From positions 1 through 34,143 of the forward strand of contig NZ_BCUF01000053.1 in assembly GCF_001591145.1 (NCBI RefSeq): a stretch of DNA of 34,143 nucleotides, given 5' to 3'. This stretch comes from Vibrio harveyi NBRC 15634 = ATCC 14126 = KCTC 12724 (GTDB taxonomy: Bacteria; Pseudomonadota; Gammaproteobacteria; Enterobacterales; Vibrionaceae). This document shows, in pieces, positions 1-7,441 of this stretch. Every line of letters begins with the position of its first letter. Position 1 is the stretch's first letter. The position numbers and the translations under genes were made by a program. The notes beneath the pieces were generated by a model. That model did not search any database. It was not told the origin of the DNA and saw only the letters and a list, made by a program, of their open reading frames with translations.

Positions 1-2
1 AA

Positions 3-49
3 TCAATGACAACGCTCTGAATCCTGCATCTTGAAGTTACTTGGGTATA
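3..49 (-). repeat. Intergenic repeat, copy 1 of 3
   Basis: Read on the minus strand, this stretch begins TATACCCAAGTAACTTCAAG and continues GATGCAGG. It aligns with two other intergenic stretches, at 5059-5105 and 7364-7410. The first 27 or so bases (TATAxCCAAxxxACxTCxAGAT) are best conserved; the right half is more diverged. It lies in the leader of the LysE-type gene. I recall similar sequences between genes in many Vibrio genomes, but I cannot count copies here. It has no coding capacity. Confidence 0.7.
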
Positions 50-112
50 GTCGTTTGTTTTTAAACACAAGCAGGTGTATAAACAGCGTGTAACCTTTCT
101 ATTGGAATAACC

Positions 113-742
113 ATGAACCTCGATACCTTGTTGGCTTTCGGCGGAATTGTTTTCTTTCTAGCGATAATTCCAGGTCCCAATGCCTTGTTGATACTGTTTA
201 CTGCACTGACGCAGAGCCGCCGCTTTGCCATTGCTAACATCCTTGGTGTGGCACTTGGCTTTATGATTCATGCGTTTGTATCCGCAAAAGGGTTGAGCTT
301 GCTGCTTTCTCAATCGGCATTGGCGTTCAACATTCTTAAATGGATGGGCGTTGCGTATTTGGTTTGGTTGGGGATCAACAACCTAAAAAGCGGTCTTAAA
401 CTGGCTGACCAGAAGTTAAAGCTCGATCGTAAAGTTGAAGAACAAACTCTTAAACAAGCCTTTGTGAAAGGATTACTCACTAACCTTCTTAACCCGAAGA
501 TCGTGCTATTTTATCTGTCGATTTTCCCACAGTTTGTACAACCAGAACACATTCTTGAGCAGAGTATGATTCTAGGAGCACTACAAGCAGGTATCGTGGC
601 AAGTTGGTATTTATTCGTAATTTTCTTCGCAACGAAATTGAAAGTGCTGCTTACTTCTTCGAAAACCAGCAAGTGGTTGAACTACGTTAGCGGTGCATTA
701 TTTATCTCTTTCGGCGTAGGATTAGCAAATACTCGGTTTTAG
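113..742 (+). CDS. LysE/RhtB-family amino-acid exporter
   Basis: An inner-membrane exporter of the LysE/RhtB family, which extrudes amino acids or their derivatives. The substrate cannot be read from sequence. The protein has 209 residues, the usual length. The N-terminus carries the family signature around residues 15-28 (FLAIIPGPNALLIL), and about six hydrophobic segments follow. Another family feature is LLNPKIVLFYLSIFPQF near residues 124-140. The ATG is preceded by GGAA five bases upstream. The gene is monocistronic and ends in a clear terminator. No regulator is adjacent, although LysE-type genes often sit beside a LysR-type gene. Confidence 0.9.
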   Translation: MNLDTLLAFGGIVFFLAIIPGPNALLILFTALTQSRRFAIANILGVALGFMIHAFVSAKGLSLLLSQSALAFNILKWMGVAYLVWLGINNLKSGLKLADQKLKLDRKVEEQTLKQAFVKGLLTNLLNPKIVLFYLSIFPQFVQPEHILEQSMILGALQAGIVASWYLFVIFFATKLKVLLTSSKTSKWLNYVSGALFISFGVGLANTRF

Positions 743-768
743 ACACAACGAGTTTTTCTAAACGAACA

Positions 769-795
769 AAAACACGCTCTTTGGCGTGTTTTCTA
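769..795 (+). terminator. Rho-independent terminator after the LysE-type gene
   Basis: AAAACACGC and GCGTGTTTT form a perfect 9-bp stem around the loop TCTTTG, and the 3' arm runs into a T-rich stretch. It starts 27 bases after the stop codon. Confidence 0.85.
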
Positions 796-890
796 TTTTA
801 TACCGTTTTAACTTACACCTAAGCCCCCTCGAAGTGCTTATTTAAAGAGCACGACTTGGTTCAACAGCGTACATTCGGTATCTTTTTATG

Positions 891-1007
891 TTAGCCAAAT
901 ACCGCAGCCAACAATAAGATCACAACAAACAGTGCTGCGACTAAACCTAATAAATACGATAGTTTTCCAGTGCCACCTTTTGGTGCTTGATTACAACATC
1001 CCATCAT
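891..1007 (-). CDS. Putative 38-residue single-pass membrane microprotein
   Basis: Translation gives a 38-residue protein. It has a short cytosolic head with a double cysteine (MMGCCNQAPKGGTGK), then one hydrophobic helix of about 20 residues (LLGLVAALFVVILLLAAVFG), and it ends right after the helix. A GGAG ribosome-binding site lies six bases before the second of two consecutive ATG codons. A further in-frame ATG lies three codons upstream, at 1016. The gene is convergent with the LysE-type gene. I do not recognise the family. The good ribosome site and clean amphipathic head plus helix argue that it is real; a chance ORF cannot be excluded from one genome. Confidence 0.55.
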   Translation of the reverse strand: MMGCCNQAPKGGTGKLSYLLGLVAALFVVILLLAAVFG

Positions 1008-1357
1008 TTTCTCCATCTTCTACAACTTGTTGGTCGTATCCAATCTAGACCTTCCCCCAAGGTGAGAGTCAAACATTGGCAAAAATCCGCTAAATTTCCA
1101 TATTTTCGGTAATAAATAATTCGCTATAAACACATTTATTAATATGCATTTTTTAACTCAATTTTGTGTTTTTTGACCAGAGCAAACGTTTAAATTGATT
1201 ACGATTAAGCCACCGAGATTTCGGTTCATTTTTGGGTAAATACATACCATTTTTGGCTATATACCCACAGATTCTTGCAGCCCTACAATACGCCGGTCTT
1301 ACTTGTAGCACGCGGGTTCGCATCCAGAACTCGTGGCTCAATCATTAAAGGTATCGA
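1008..1357. other. Gene-poor stretch upstream of the permease
   Basis: About 350 bases with no convincing gene. The part around 1090-1150 is AT-rich and could hold the promoter of the leftward microprotein. A 62-codon minus-strand frame at 1153-1341 has no recognisable domain and was not accepted. The permease ribosome-binding site (AAAGG) lies at its right edge. Confidence 0.5.
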
Positions 1358-2785
1358 ATGAGCAATATCGCCAAATCCGCCGTCAAACTCAGTGTCTTTT
1401 CTGTCATCATGATTACGGTTACGTCCGTCGACAGTATAAGGAACATTCCGGGTGCCGCCTTATTTGGTAGTCACGCCATCTCTTTCTTTCTATTGGCTGG
1501 TCTTTGCTTCTTCGTTCCAACCGCATTAGTTTGTGCAGAATTGAGTACCACTTATCCGCAACAAGGCGGTGTGTATTTATGGGGTAAAGAGACGTTAGGT
1601 CCAAACTTTGGTTTTGCGACCGTGTGGTATCAGTATGCCGAGAACATTGTGTACTACCCACCGCTCATTTCATTCATCGTCGCGACTGGTGCGTACCCTT
1701 TCTTCCCTGAACTGGCACAAAACAACATCTTTATGTTGATCATGATTAACGTGATTTTCTGGGCTCTGACCTTGGTCAACATCTTTGGTTTGCGTTTGTC
1801 TTCGCTCATCACCAATGTGTTTGGCACTTTGGGGCTTATCTTCCCTATCCTACTGATCATCGGCTTGGGCGGCTACTGGGCTTATACCAACCCTAGTGAA
1901 TCACATATCTCCCTTCGTCATGCGTCTGACTGGCTACCGGATTTCTCGCAAGATGGTATTGGTGCAGGCTTTACGGCAGTTGTGCTTTCTCTAACAGGAC
2001 TTGAGATAACCACGTCTTACGCAAGTGAAGTCGACAATCCGCAAAAGACTTACCCTAAGGCGCTGATTGCTTCAACTGTGTTGATTTTAGTCTCTTTGAC
2101 TGCATGCTCACTTTCCATCTCTTCCGTAGTATCGAGCGATCATTCCAGCTTGAGCGAGGGCGTAATTCTGGCATTCAAAGCGTTCTTTGATGATTTGAAC
2201 ATGTCATTCATGCTGCCAGTTATCGCACTTGCCATTGTGTTTGGCAGCTTAGCGAGCCTAAACAACTGGATCATTGCACCAACCAAAAGCCTGCACGTCG
2301 CCGCAAAAGACCACTTCATGCCACTGACGCTATCAAAAGAAAATAAGAACCAAGCGCCGGTTCCACTTCTTTTGCTACAAGGTGCGATTGTGAGTGTGCT
2401 TTCTTTGGTGTTTATCTTGGTACCAAACGTGAACCAAGGCATGTGGCTATTGAATATTCTAATGACTCAACTCTACATGGTGATGTACATCTGTATCTTC
2501 GTAAGCTTCTTGGTATCACGCCGTAAACATGCAGATATTGAACGTCCATTCCGCGTGCCTGGCGGCAAGTTCGGTATGATGTTAGTCGCAACACTTGGCT
2601 TGGTCAGTTGCTTAGTAACTATCTTCGTTTCATTCGATGTACCAGCAGGCATTAGTGCTCAAACTGGTGCTTACGCTTTGATTCTTGGCTTTATCGCCTT
2701 CAGCTTGCCAGCAATTGCAGCGGTGATGTACCGCAACCGTAAGCGTCGCCAACAAGGTCAATTGATTGAAGCGATGGCGAATTAA
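1358..2785 (+). CDS. APC-superfamily amino-acid permease, GadC-like
   Basis: A 475-residue inner-membrane amino-acid transporter of the APC superfamily, closest in pattern to the glutamate/GABA antiporter group. About twelve hydrophobic segments are visible. TM1 carries the group signature VTSVDSIRNIPGAALFG (residues 22-38), and TM2 is followed by ELSTTYPQQGGVYLWG (about residues 61-76), a conserved APC helix-loop. GLEITTSYASEVDNPQKTYP near residues 213-232 is the usual TM6 and following loop. AAAGG lies seven bases before the ATG. No decarboxylase gene is adjacent, so an acid-resistance role is not supported by context and the substrate is unknown. Confidence 0.88.
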   Translation: MSNIAKSAVKLSVFSVIMITVTSVDSIRNIPGAALFGSHAISFFLLAGLCFFVPTALVCAELSTTYPQQGGVYLWGKETLGPNFGFATVWYQYAENIVYYPPLISFIVATGAYPFFPELAQNNIFMLIMINVIFWALTLVNIFGLRLSSLITNVFGTLGLIFPILLIIGLGGYWAYTNPSESHISLRHASDWLPDFSQDGIGAGFTAVVLSLTGLEITTSYASEVDNPQKTYPKALIASTVLILVSLTACSLSISSVVSSDHSSLSEGVILAFKAFFDDLNMSFMLPVIALAIVFGSLASLNNWIIAPTKSLHVAAKDHFMPLTLSKENKNQAPVPLLLLQGAIVSVLSLVFILVPNVNQGMWLLNILMTQLYMVMYICIFVSFLVSRRKHADIERPFRVPGGKFGMMLVATLGLVSCLVTIFVSFDVPAGISAQTGAYALILGFIAFSLPAIAAVMYRNRKRRQQGQLIEAMAN

Positions 2786-2833
2786 TCTGATCAATGTTTC
2801 TTTAGATAGCAAAAAAGTGTTTCTTCAGATAAC

Positions 2834-2863
2834 AAAAAGCCGCGAATCATTCGCGGCTTTTTT
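2834..2863. terminator. Bidirectional terminator between the permease and the SMR gene
   Basis: AAAAAGCCGCGAA, loop TCA, TTCGCGGCTTTTTT. The stem is GC-rich with an A tract on one side and a T tract on the other, so it can serve both converging genes. Confidence 0.92.
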
Positions 2864-2880
2864 ATTGATAAACTTTTGGA

Positions 2881-3213
2881 TTAGTGACCGACCGTCTTAG
2901 ACAGCAAGTTCACAATCATTACGCCAGTAAGAATAAAACCAATACCGACGATAGCTGCAAGATCGAGCTTTTGTCCGTATAGGAAGTAGCCAACCGCAGC
3001 AACAAGAACAATCCCTGCCCCACTCCAAATTGCGTACACAAGACCAACAGGCATACTTTTCACAGTGACAGACAATAGAAAGAAAGCGATGCCATAACCG
3101 ATAATAACCACGGTACTTGGCATCAACTTGGTAAACTGTTCAGTTTTAGGAATAGAAGAAGTTGCAATCACCTCACACACGATAGCAATAGACAACGCAA
3201 CCAATGGAGGCAT
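2881..3213 (-). CDS. Small multidrug resistance (SMR) efflux protein, EmrE/QacE type
   Basis: A four-helix drug/proton antiporter of the inner membrane, active as a dimer. With the start at 3213 the protein has 110 residues, the EmrE length, and the essential membrane glutamate (IVCEVIATSS) falls at position 14 exactly as in EmrE. The sequence AYAIWSGAGIVL has the tryptophan and glycines typical of the Qac/EmrE subgroup rather than the guanidine exporters. The end, GVMIVNLLSKTVGH, also matches EmrE. In-frame starts at 3225 (ATG), 3234 (ATG) and 3252 (TTG) would add residues, and none has a clear ribosome site, so the start was chosen by family length. It is convergent with the permease. Confidence 0.9.
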   Translation of the reverse strand: MPPLVALSIAIVCEVIATSSIPKTEQFTKLMPSTVVIIGYGIAFFLLSVTVKSMPVGLVYAIWSGAGIVLVAAVGYFLYGQKLDLAAIVGIGFILTGVMIVNLLSKTVGH

Positions 3214-3293
3214 AGAAACAAGCATTTTGAACATAAGGCAATCAACGCTCAATTAACCTGAACTCGATGACATATCGAATTTCTGAGCGGCGC

Positions 3294-3299
3294 ATTATA
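3294..3299 (-). promoter_or_regulatory. Possible -10 element for the SMR gene
   Basis: On the minus strand this reads TATAAT, 60-80 bases before any of the candidate starts. No good -35 hexamer is seen at the right spacing. Confidence 0.4.
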
Positions 3300-3366
3300 A
3301 TCAAAATCCGTCAGCGCGCTATAAAAAGTGATGCAACTCACATTTACGCGGGTGTAATAATCACAC

Positions 3367-4047
3367 TCAAAAGTCAGAATCTTCCAAATTGATGACGCAA
3401 CCTGGTGCATCTTTTCGTGCTGTGATCAAAGCGTCTGGGTCTGCATAAACAACATTATTCAGTCCAAGTTTTTGCATATCATCAATATGGTACATCCACG
3501 CCGCATCGTCGATATCACATCCTGCTTTGTGTAATTTCTCGCGTTTATTCATATGACCAAACATGGTGATCTTAGGGTTAACATCAACCAAGGCAAAAAA
3601 CGCGTCCTCATGTTGACGCCATAAGCTGAGCGACTGTTGCCATTGCTCAAGCTCTTTCTGGTCAAAGCCGTCGACATCCCATTCATCTTGCATGGCACCG
3701 CCAAACCAAAGTACATCAGAATCTTTCATCACTAAGGTGCTCGGTGCTGCGGTTAATACATAATTCGCACAGGCAGACGCACATGTACCATTGACGATCA
3801 AATGGACTTGGTTGGTATAAACCCAGCGTCCAAGTTCCATAGCAGGACGATATTCACCAGAGTCACTGTCAATCATCATGGCAACCACACCATTTGGTTG
3901 AACATTTGCTAACTCAATAGCCTCTGTTACTTTCTCTGCTGTAATCTCACCGTTAAAGTAAAGAGTTCGTCCTTCCATATAAATCTCATTAGACAAACTG
4001 CATCCCGCTAATCCCGCGAGTGTGAGTGCGCTAAGCCACCTTTGCAT
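3367..4047 (-). CDS. ClpP/crotonase-fold periplasmic lipoprotein, COG3904-like
   Basis: A 226-residue lipoprotein. The start at 4047 is chosen because GGAGAGGG lies just upstream and because it gives a proper lipoprotein signal (LAGLAGC, Cys16); an upstream extension to 4176 does not. The mature part resembles the predicted periplasmic family COG3904, related to ClpP/SppA serine peptidases. There is a serine/glycine turn (MIDSDSGEYRP, near residues 58-68), then LGRWVYTN, then the signature NGTCASACANYVL (residues 86-98). Ser91 sits between two cysteines in the place of the ClpP nucleophile. The family's usual GG turn is replaced by DSGEY. Whether it is an active protease is unknown. It may lie downstream of the 133-residue gene, but a 290-bp gap separates them. 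Confidence 0.75.
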   Translation of the reverse strand: MQRWLSALTLAGLAGCSLSNEIYMEGRTLYFNGEITAEKVTEAIELANVQPNGVVAMMIDSDSGEYRPAMELGRWVYTNQVHLIVNGTCASACANYVLTAAPSTLVMKDSDVLWFGGAMQDEWDVDGFDQKELEQWQQSLSLWRQHEDAFFALVDVNPKITMFGHMNKREKLHKAGCDIDDAAWMYHIDDMQKLGLNNVVYADPDALITARKDAPGCVINLEDSDF

Positions 4048-4338
4048 ATCCCTCTCCATGATCTTTGTTCCAAAACTGAAAGCCAACTTCAGATTAGTAT
4101 TGGACAAGATGAATATAAGCGAGAGAGAAACTGGCACATTTTTGACCAACGTCAAAATATGCACACAGACACGCATGAAAAACTAAAAATACGCTAGCTA
4201 AAAAAGGAGATTACGGACTTTTGACGGTACCTTCTAACGAACTTGAGTGAGCGTAACACTCGGAACTTTGTGCCCGCTCATCGAAATACCGCTATTAGCT
4301 CTGCTCTGAATGGTGTGGAAAGCCTGCAAGGAAATGAA

Positions 4339-4740
4339 TTAATAACCGCCATCAACACTATCGACGACATTGGCTTCATTACCAACATTGGCTTGACCGC
4401 CACTTAAGTGATGTTGTTGAGCAAGCTCAAAGTAAATATGCATATCAATAGGTTCTGGTGTATTCAACAACATTTTACCGACTTCGCGTTGGAAGTGCCC
4501 ATAATTACCGAGCTCTTGCGTTAAGCCCAACTGCTCGTAACTCGCGAGACTAGTAAACATCCCATACGCATATTGATAGCGCGTCATATCTCGATGTTTC
4601 TCATGACCTAGCTCTAATAGCGCCTTATCAACTTCATCTGGTGAGTAGCTGTTCTTATCGCCAAACTCTCTAAGTAAAACATTAGGAACTTGATGTGCGA
4701 TGCTCTGAATGGTCTCTTTTCTCTTAAAAATACCGAACAT
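4339..4740 (-). CDS. Conserved-looking hypothetical protein, 133 residues
   Basis: I do not recognise this family. The protein is soluble and mostly helical, with no signal peptide. It has an N-terminal basic patch (MFGIFKRKE), a middle helical region (YSPDEVDKALLELGHEKHRD) and a C-terminal tail rich in Gly, Asn and Val that ends DGGY. A strong GGAGG ribosome-binding site lies about seven bases before the ATG, and codon use resembles its neighbours, so it is very likely expressed. The tail looks unstructured. A housekeeping or stress role cannot be argued from context. Confidence 0.7.
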   Translation of the reverse strand: MFGIFKRKETIQSIAHQVPNVLLREFGDKNSYSPDEVDKALLELGHEKHRDMTRYQYAYGMFTSLASYEQLGLTQELGNYGHFQREVGKMLLNTPEPIDMHIYFELAQQHHLSGGQANVGNEANVVDSVDGGY

Positions 4741-5058
4741 GATATCCTCCGCTGACGATGATTATCCAAACTGTGTACATAAGCACGAGTTGGTGAACCC
4801 TTTCGTGTTTTTAGTATTAGGGTTCAAAAATTATACTAACTCGATCTCATAATTGCCTTCAAACTCTACGCTCTGTGTTTCACAAAAATGTATTCAGAAA
4901 TCTTGCAGCAATCACAGTTGGTAGTTTGTGTTTTCTTATCGACATGACCTGACAGCACTGAGCTAAATTTCATCAGCTGTCATGGAACATAGCGTGTCTT
5001 ATTATTCGCCACTAGATGTATAAAGATGAGTTATCGATTTCTTGTCGTCGCTCAGATG

Positions 5059-5105
5059 TATACCCAAATAACCTCGAGATGCTAGGTTTCGCGAGAATGA
5101 CTTGG
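5059..5105 (+). repeat. Intergenic repeat, copy 2 of 3
   Basis: Begins TATACCCAAATAACCTCGAG and ends GAATGACTTGG. It aligns over its length with copy 3 (7364-7410) and over the left half with copy 1 (3-49, minus strand). The differences are scattered substitutions and one indel, as in an old, diverged repeat family. Confidence 0.75.
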
Positions 5106-5273
5106 TTTGTAGATGCGGCGGCGATTTAAAGGTCTAGTGGGTCTAAATCAAGAATCGGCAACGAGTCACTTAGGTTTACAACGCAAGCTTCTGCTGAGAT
5201 TGAGCCATATGAAAAGAAATCCCGCTCAAAGTCACATTTCATGTCGACATCCGCAAGCAATTACGTTAGCTTT

Positions 5274-5289
5274 AGAAGTATAGACGTCT
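5274..5289. promoter_or_regulatory. MetJ operator (tandem met boxes) before metA
   Basis: AGAAGTAT directly followed by AGACGTCT. The second box is a perfect match to the 8-bp met-box consensus AGACGTCT and the first matches at five of eight positions; MetJ is known to bind tandem met boxes cooperatively. The site ends 28 bases before the metA start. Repression of metA by MetJ with S-adenosylmethionine is the inferred function. Confidence 0.8.
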
Positions 5290-5317
5290 AAAAAGTTAAG
5301 CTTAGGGAGAGAAAGCC

Positions 5318-6259
5318 GTGCCAATTAGAATTCCAGATCAATTACCCGCTAGTGATGTATTAAGGACAGAAAACATCTTTGTGATGAGCGAGAGTCGAGC
5401 GGCGAGTCAGGAAATCCGTCCATTGCGAGTGCTTATTCTCAATTTGATGCCAAAAAAGATTGAGACCGAAACGCAGTTTCTTCGCCTACTTTCCAATAGC
5501 CCTTTGCAAGTTAATGTTGAGCTACTTCGAATCGACAATCGTCCAAGCAAGAATACACCGACTGAACACCTTGATACCTTCTACCGCCAGTTTGAGATGG
5601 TAAAAGGTAAAAACTTCGATGGTCTTATCATCACGGGAGCGCCGCTAGGCTTGGTTCAGTTCGAGGACGTCATCTATTGGGACCACTTGAAAACCATTAT
5701 GGAGTGGGCAAAAGACCACGTCACTTCGACTCTTTACGTGTGTTGGGCAGCGCAAGCTGGTTTGAAGCTTCTCTACAACTTGCCAAAGAAAACACGTAAA
5801 GAAAAACTGTCCGGGGTATATCACCATAACATTCACCACCAGTACCATCCCCTTTTACGAGGCTTCGATGATACATTTTTAGCGCCGCACTCTCGCTATG
5901 CAGATTTTTCACCGGAGTTTTTAGAAGAGCACACTGATCTTGATATTCTCGTGACATCTGATGTTGCTGGCGTTTATCTGGCAACAACCAAAGACAAACG
6001 TAATGTCTTTGTGACCGGTCATCCTGAATACGATTCCCATACTCTTCATAACGAGTACATTCGCGATCTGGGTGAAGGCATGGAACCTGCAATTCCAATC
6101 AATTACTACCCAAATAACAATCCAGATAATCCGCCATGCGCGAGTTGGCGTAGTCATGGTCACTTACTATTCTCTAACTGGCTTAACTACTGCGTTTACC
6201 AACAAACGCCTTATGATCTGGACCACTTCAGTGAAGATGCATTTACGAAAGACGATTAA
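5318..6259 (+). CDS. metA: Homoserine O-succinyltransferase (methionine biosynthesis)
   Basis: Catalyses the first committed step of methionine synthesis, acylation of L-homoserine in the cytoplasm. It has 313 residues, the usual length of about 310. The catalytic residues fall at the E. coli positions: Cys142 in YVCWAAQAGL, and His235 and Glu237 in VTGHPEYD. Other family blocks include LRVLILNLMPKKIETETQFLRL and LIITGAPLG. The start is GTG, with AGGGAGAG about ten bases upstream. Some MetA proteins use acetyl-CoA instead of succinyl-CoA, so the donor is inferred from overall similarity to the enterobacterial enzyme. MetJ boxes lie just upstream and a terminator just downstream; the gene is monocistronic. 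Confidence 0.97.
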   Translation: MPIRIPDQLPASDVLRTENIFVMSESRAASQEIRPLRVLILNLMPKKIETETQFLRLLSNSPLQVNVELLRIDNRPSKNTPTEHLDTFYRQFEMVKGKNFDGLIITGAPLGLVQFEDVIYWDHLKTIMEWAKDHVTSTLYVCWAAQAGLKLLYNLPKKTRKEKLSGVYHHNIHHQYHPLLRGFDDTFLAPHSRYADFSPEFLEEHTDLDILVTSDVAGVYLATTKDKRNVFVTGHPEYDSHTLHNEYIRDLGEGMEPAIPINYYPNNNPDNPPCASWRSHGHLLFSNWLNYCVYQQTPYDLDHFSEDAFTKDD

Positions 6260-6284
6260 GTCGCTGAATTAGAATGTGAACTAA

Positions 6285-6306
6285 GCCGCCAACTGGCGGC
6301 TTTTTT
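6285..6306 (+). terminator. Rho-independent terminator after metA
   Basis: GCCGCC, loop AACT, GGCGGC, then six T. It lies 25 bases after the stop codon. Confidence 0.93.
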
Positions 6307-6407
6307 GTATCAGTTTGCTAACCTGATCGCATAGTAATTTTTCCTCATTAGGCTTTTGCACTGTAATTCATATCATGCTCTGTGGAACAGGGACGCAGGA
6401 AAAATAA

Positions 6408-7136
6408 ATGAAAATCGTAAAGCTTGGTGCAGCAACTCTCGTCATACAGATGGGATTGATGGGATGTGTGACCGTAAATGAAGACGGTAAAAGCCCTGTC
6501 GTTAAAGCGGATCCTGTGGCTATGGCTGAATCACGTATCGCTTTAGGTCTAGGTTACCTTGAAAGCGGAAGTATGATTCGTGCTCACGATAACCTTCAAC
6601 AAGCCTTAACCCATGCACCTAGCTATTACCGTGCACAACTCTCTATGGCGCATTATTACGAAACTGTCGGAGAAGATGTCAAAGCGGAACAAATGTACAA
6701 ACGCTCATTACGCCAAAACGCGAAGAACGGAAACGTACTCAATAACTACGGCACATTCCTTTGTAAACAAGGGGAGTACAAACAAGCTGACAAAATGTTT
6801 AATCGTGCAATTGAGCAGCCTTATTACTACCTTATCCCTGCAAGTTATGAGAACGCCGGTTTTTGTGCGCTTAAGTCAGACGATGTAGAAAAGGCGAAAT
6901 ACTATTTCACTCGCGCAATCGATCATGACCCTCACCGTCCTAAGTCTATTCTTCAACTGGCTAAACTTGAAATCGATAGTGGCAACTACACCGATGCGCG
7001 AATTCGCTTAATGCGCTTTAACCAAATGTACGGTGTTAAAAAGCCTTCCCTTCGCCTCATGGTAGAACTTGAACGTGCAGCAGGAAACGAAGCGTTAGAA
7101 AAGAAATATCAGTACCAATTGGACAGAATGTCTTGA
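6408..7136 (+). CDS. PilF/PilW-like TPR outer-membrane lipoprotein
   Basis: A 242-residue lipoprotein with a signal peptide and lipobox LMGC (Cys20), followed by about five or six tetratricopeptide repeats. Family-typical segments are ALGLGYLESGS near residue 45 and LNNYGTFLCKQGEYKQAD near residues 105-122. PASYENAGFCAL and DHDPHRPKSILQLAKLEIDSG follow, the arrangement seen in PilF/PilW, the lipoprotein needed for secretin assembly in type IV pili. In vibrios the usual pilW lies, to my knowledge, beside rlmN, rodZ and ispG. Here it stands alone beside metA, so this may be a second copy or a relative with another role. For that reason no symbol is given. Confidence 0.8.
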   Translation: MKIVKLGAATLVIQMGLMGCVTVNEDGKSPVVKADPVAMAESRIALGLGYLESGSMIRAHDNLQQALTHAPSYYRAQLSMAHYYETVGEDVKAEQMYKRSLRQNAKNGNVLNNYGTFLCKQGEYKQADKMFNRAIEQPYYYLIPASYENAGFCALKSDDVEKAKYYFTRAIDHDPHRPKSILQLAKLEIDSGNYTDARIRLMRFNQMYGVKKPSLRLMVELERAAGNEALEKKYQYQLDRMS

Positions 7137-7214
7137 TGGGTAGTGAAGTCTATACTTCGCCCTGAGTCATTCATCCACCCGCCTCTCAGAATAACGATCT
7201 CCCTTTCATTCAGC

Positions 7215-7237
7215 AGCTTCTGTATCACACAGAAGCT
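7215..7237 (+). terminator. Possible terminator hairpin after the PilF-like gene
   Basis: AGCTTCTGT, loop ATCAC, ACAGAAGCT: a perfect 9-bp stem. The following sequence is only loosely T-rich (CGTTGATTTT), and it lies 78 bases after the stop, so terminator function is uncertain. Confidence 0.4.
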
Positions 7238-7261
7238 CGTTGATTTTCCAACATAAACGAG

Positions 7262-7277
7262 TGTGATCGTCCCCACA
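7262..7277. promoter_or_regulatory. CRP-like site upstream of the S41 protease gene
   Basis: TGTGA, six bases, CCACA. It matches the CRP half-site pair TGTGA-N6-TCACA at nine of ten positions. It lies about 165 bases before the protease start. No promoter hexamers were identified with confidence. Confidence 0.35.
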
Positions 7278-7363
7278 TTGCGATGATTCCCATTTGCGGT
7301 ATGCAACCAGTTATTTATACATTCAAGCCTCAGTAAAAGGAATTTATATACAAGGTCAATGTT

Positions 7364-7410
7364 TATATCCAAGCGACCTCAAGATCCTTGGCTCAACGCG
7401 AATGACTTAT
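7364..7410 (+). repeat. Intergenic repeat, copy 3 of 3
   Basis: Begins TATATCCAAGCGACCTCAAG and ends GAATGACTTAT. It aligns with 5059-5105 across the whole length. It reaches within about 30 bases of the S41 start and therefore forms most of that gene's leader. Confidence 0.75.
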
Positions 7411-7441
7411 GTATACAATTAACACAGATGTAAGGGAAACC

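Larger units (their letters stand above)
4741..5317. other. Long intergenic region upstream of metA
   Basis: A stretch of 577 bases without a gene. It holds the divergent 5' region of the 133-residue gene, an inverted repeat (TGACAGC at 4950-4956 with GCTGTCA at 4976-4982), a copy of the intergenic repeat at 5059-5105, and MetJ-type boxes at 5274-5289. The repeat-like character may continue to about 5250, but I can only align the first 47 bases with other copies. No S-box riboswitch or tRNA was seen. Confidence 0.6.
7137..7441. other. Intergenic region between the PilF-like and S41 genes
   Basis: About 300 bases without a gene. It contains a 9-bp hairpin at 7215-7237, a CRP-like site at 7262-7277 and the third copy of the intergenic repeat (7364-7410), ending at the ribosome site of the S41 gene. 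Confidence 0.55.

Noticed and set aside
1280..1340. GGTTCGCATCC-like sequence resembling a tRNA T-arm
   Set aside because: No acceptor stem, D-arm or anticodon arm can be built around it.
1153..1341. 62-codon minus-strand reading frame upstream of the permease
   Set aside because: No recognisable domain, odd composition and no clear ribosome site; it probably overlaps the permease promoter region.
3253..3366. Mini-ykkC (guanidine) riboswitch upstream of the SMR gene
   Set aside because: No pair of small hairpins with the conserved loops is seen, and the protein has the EmrE/Qac rather than the guanidine-exporter signature.
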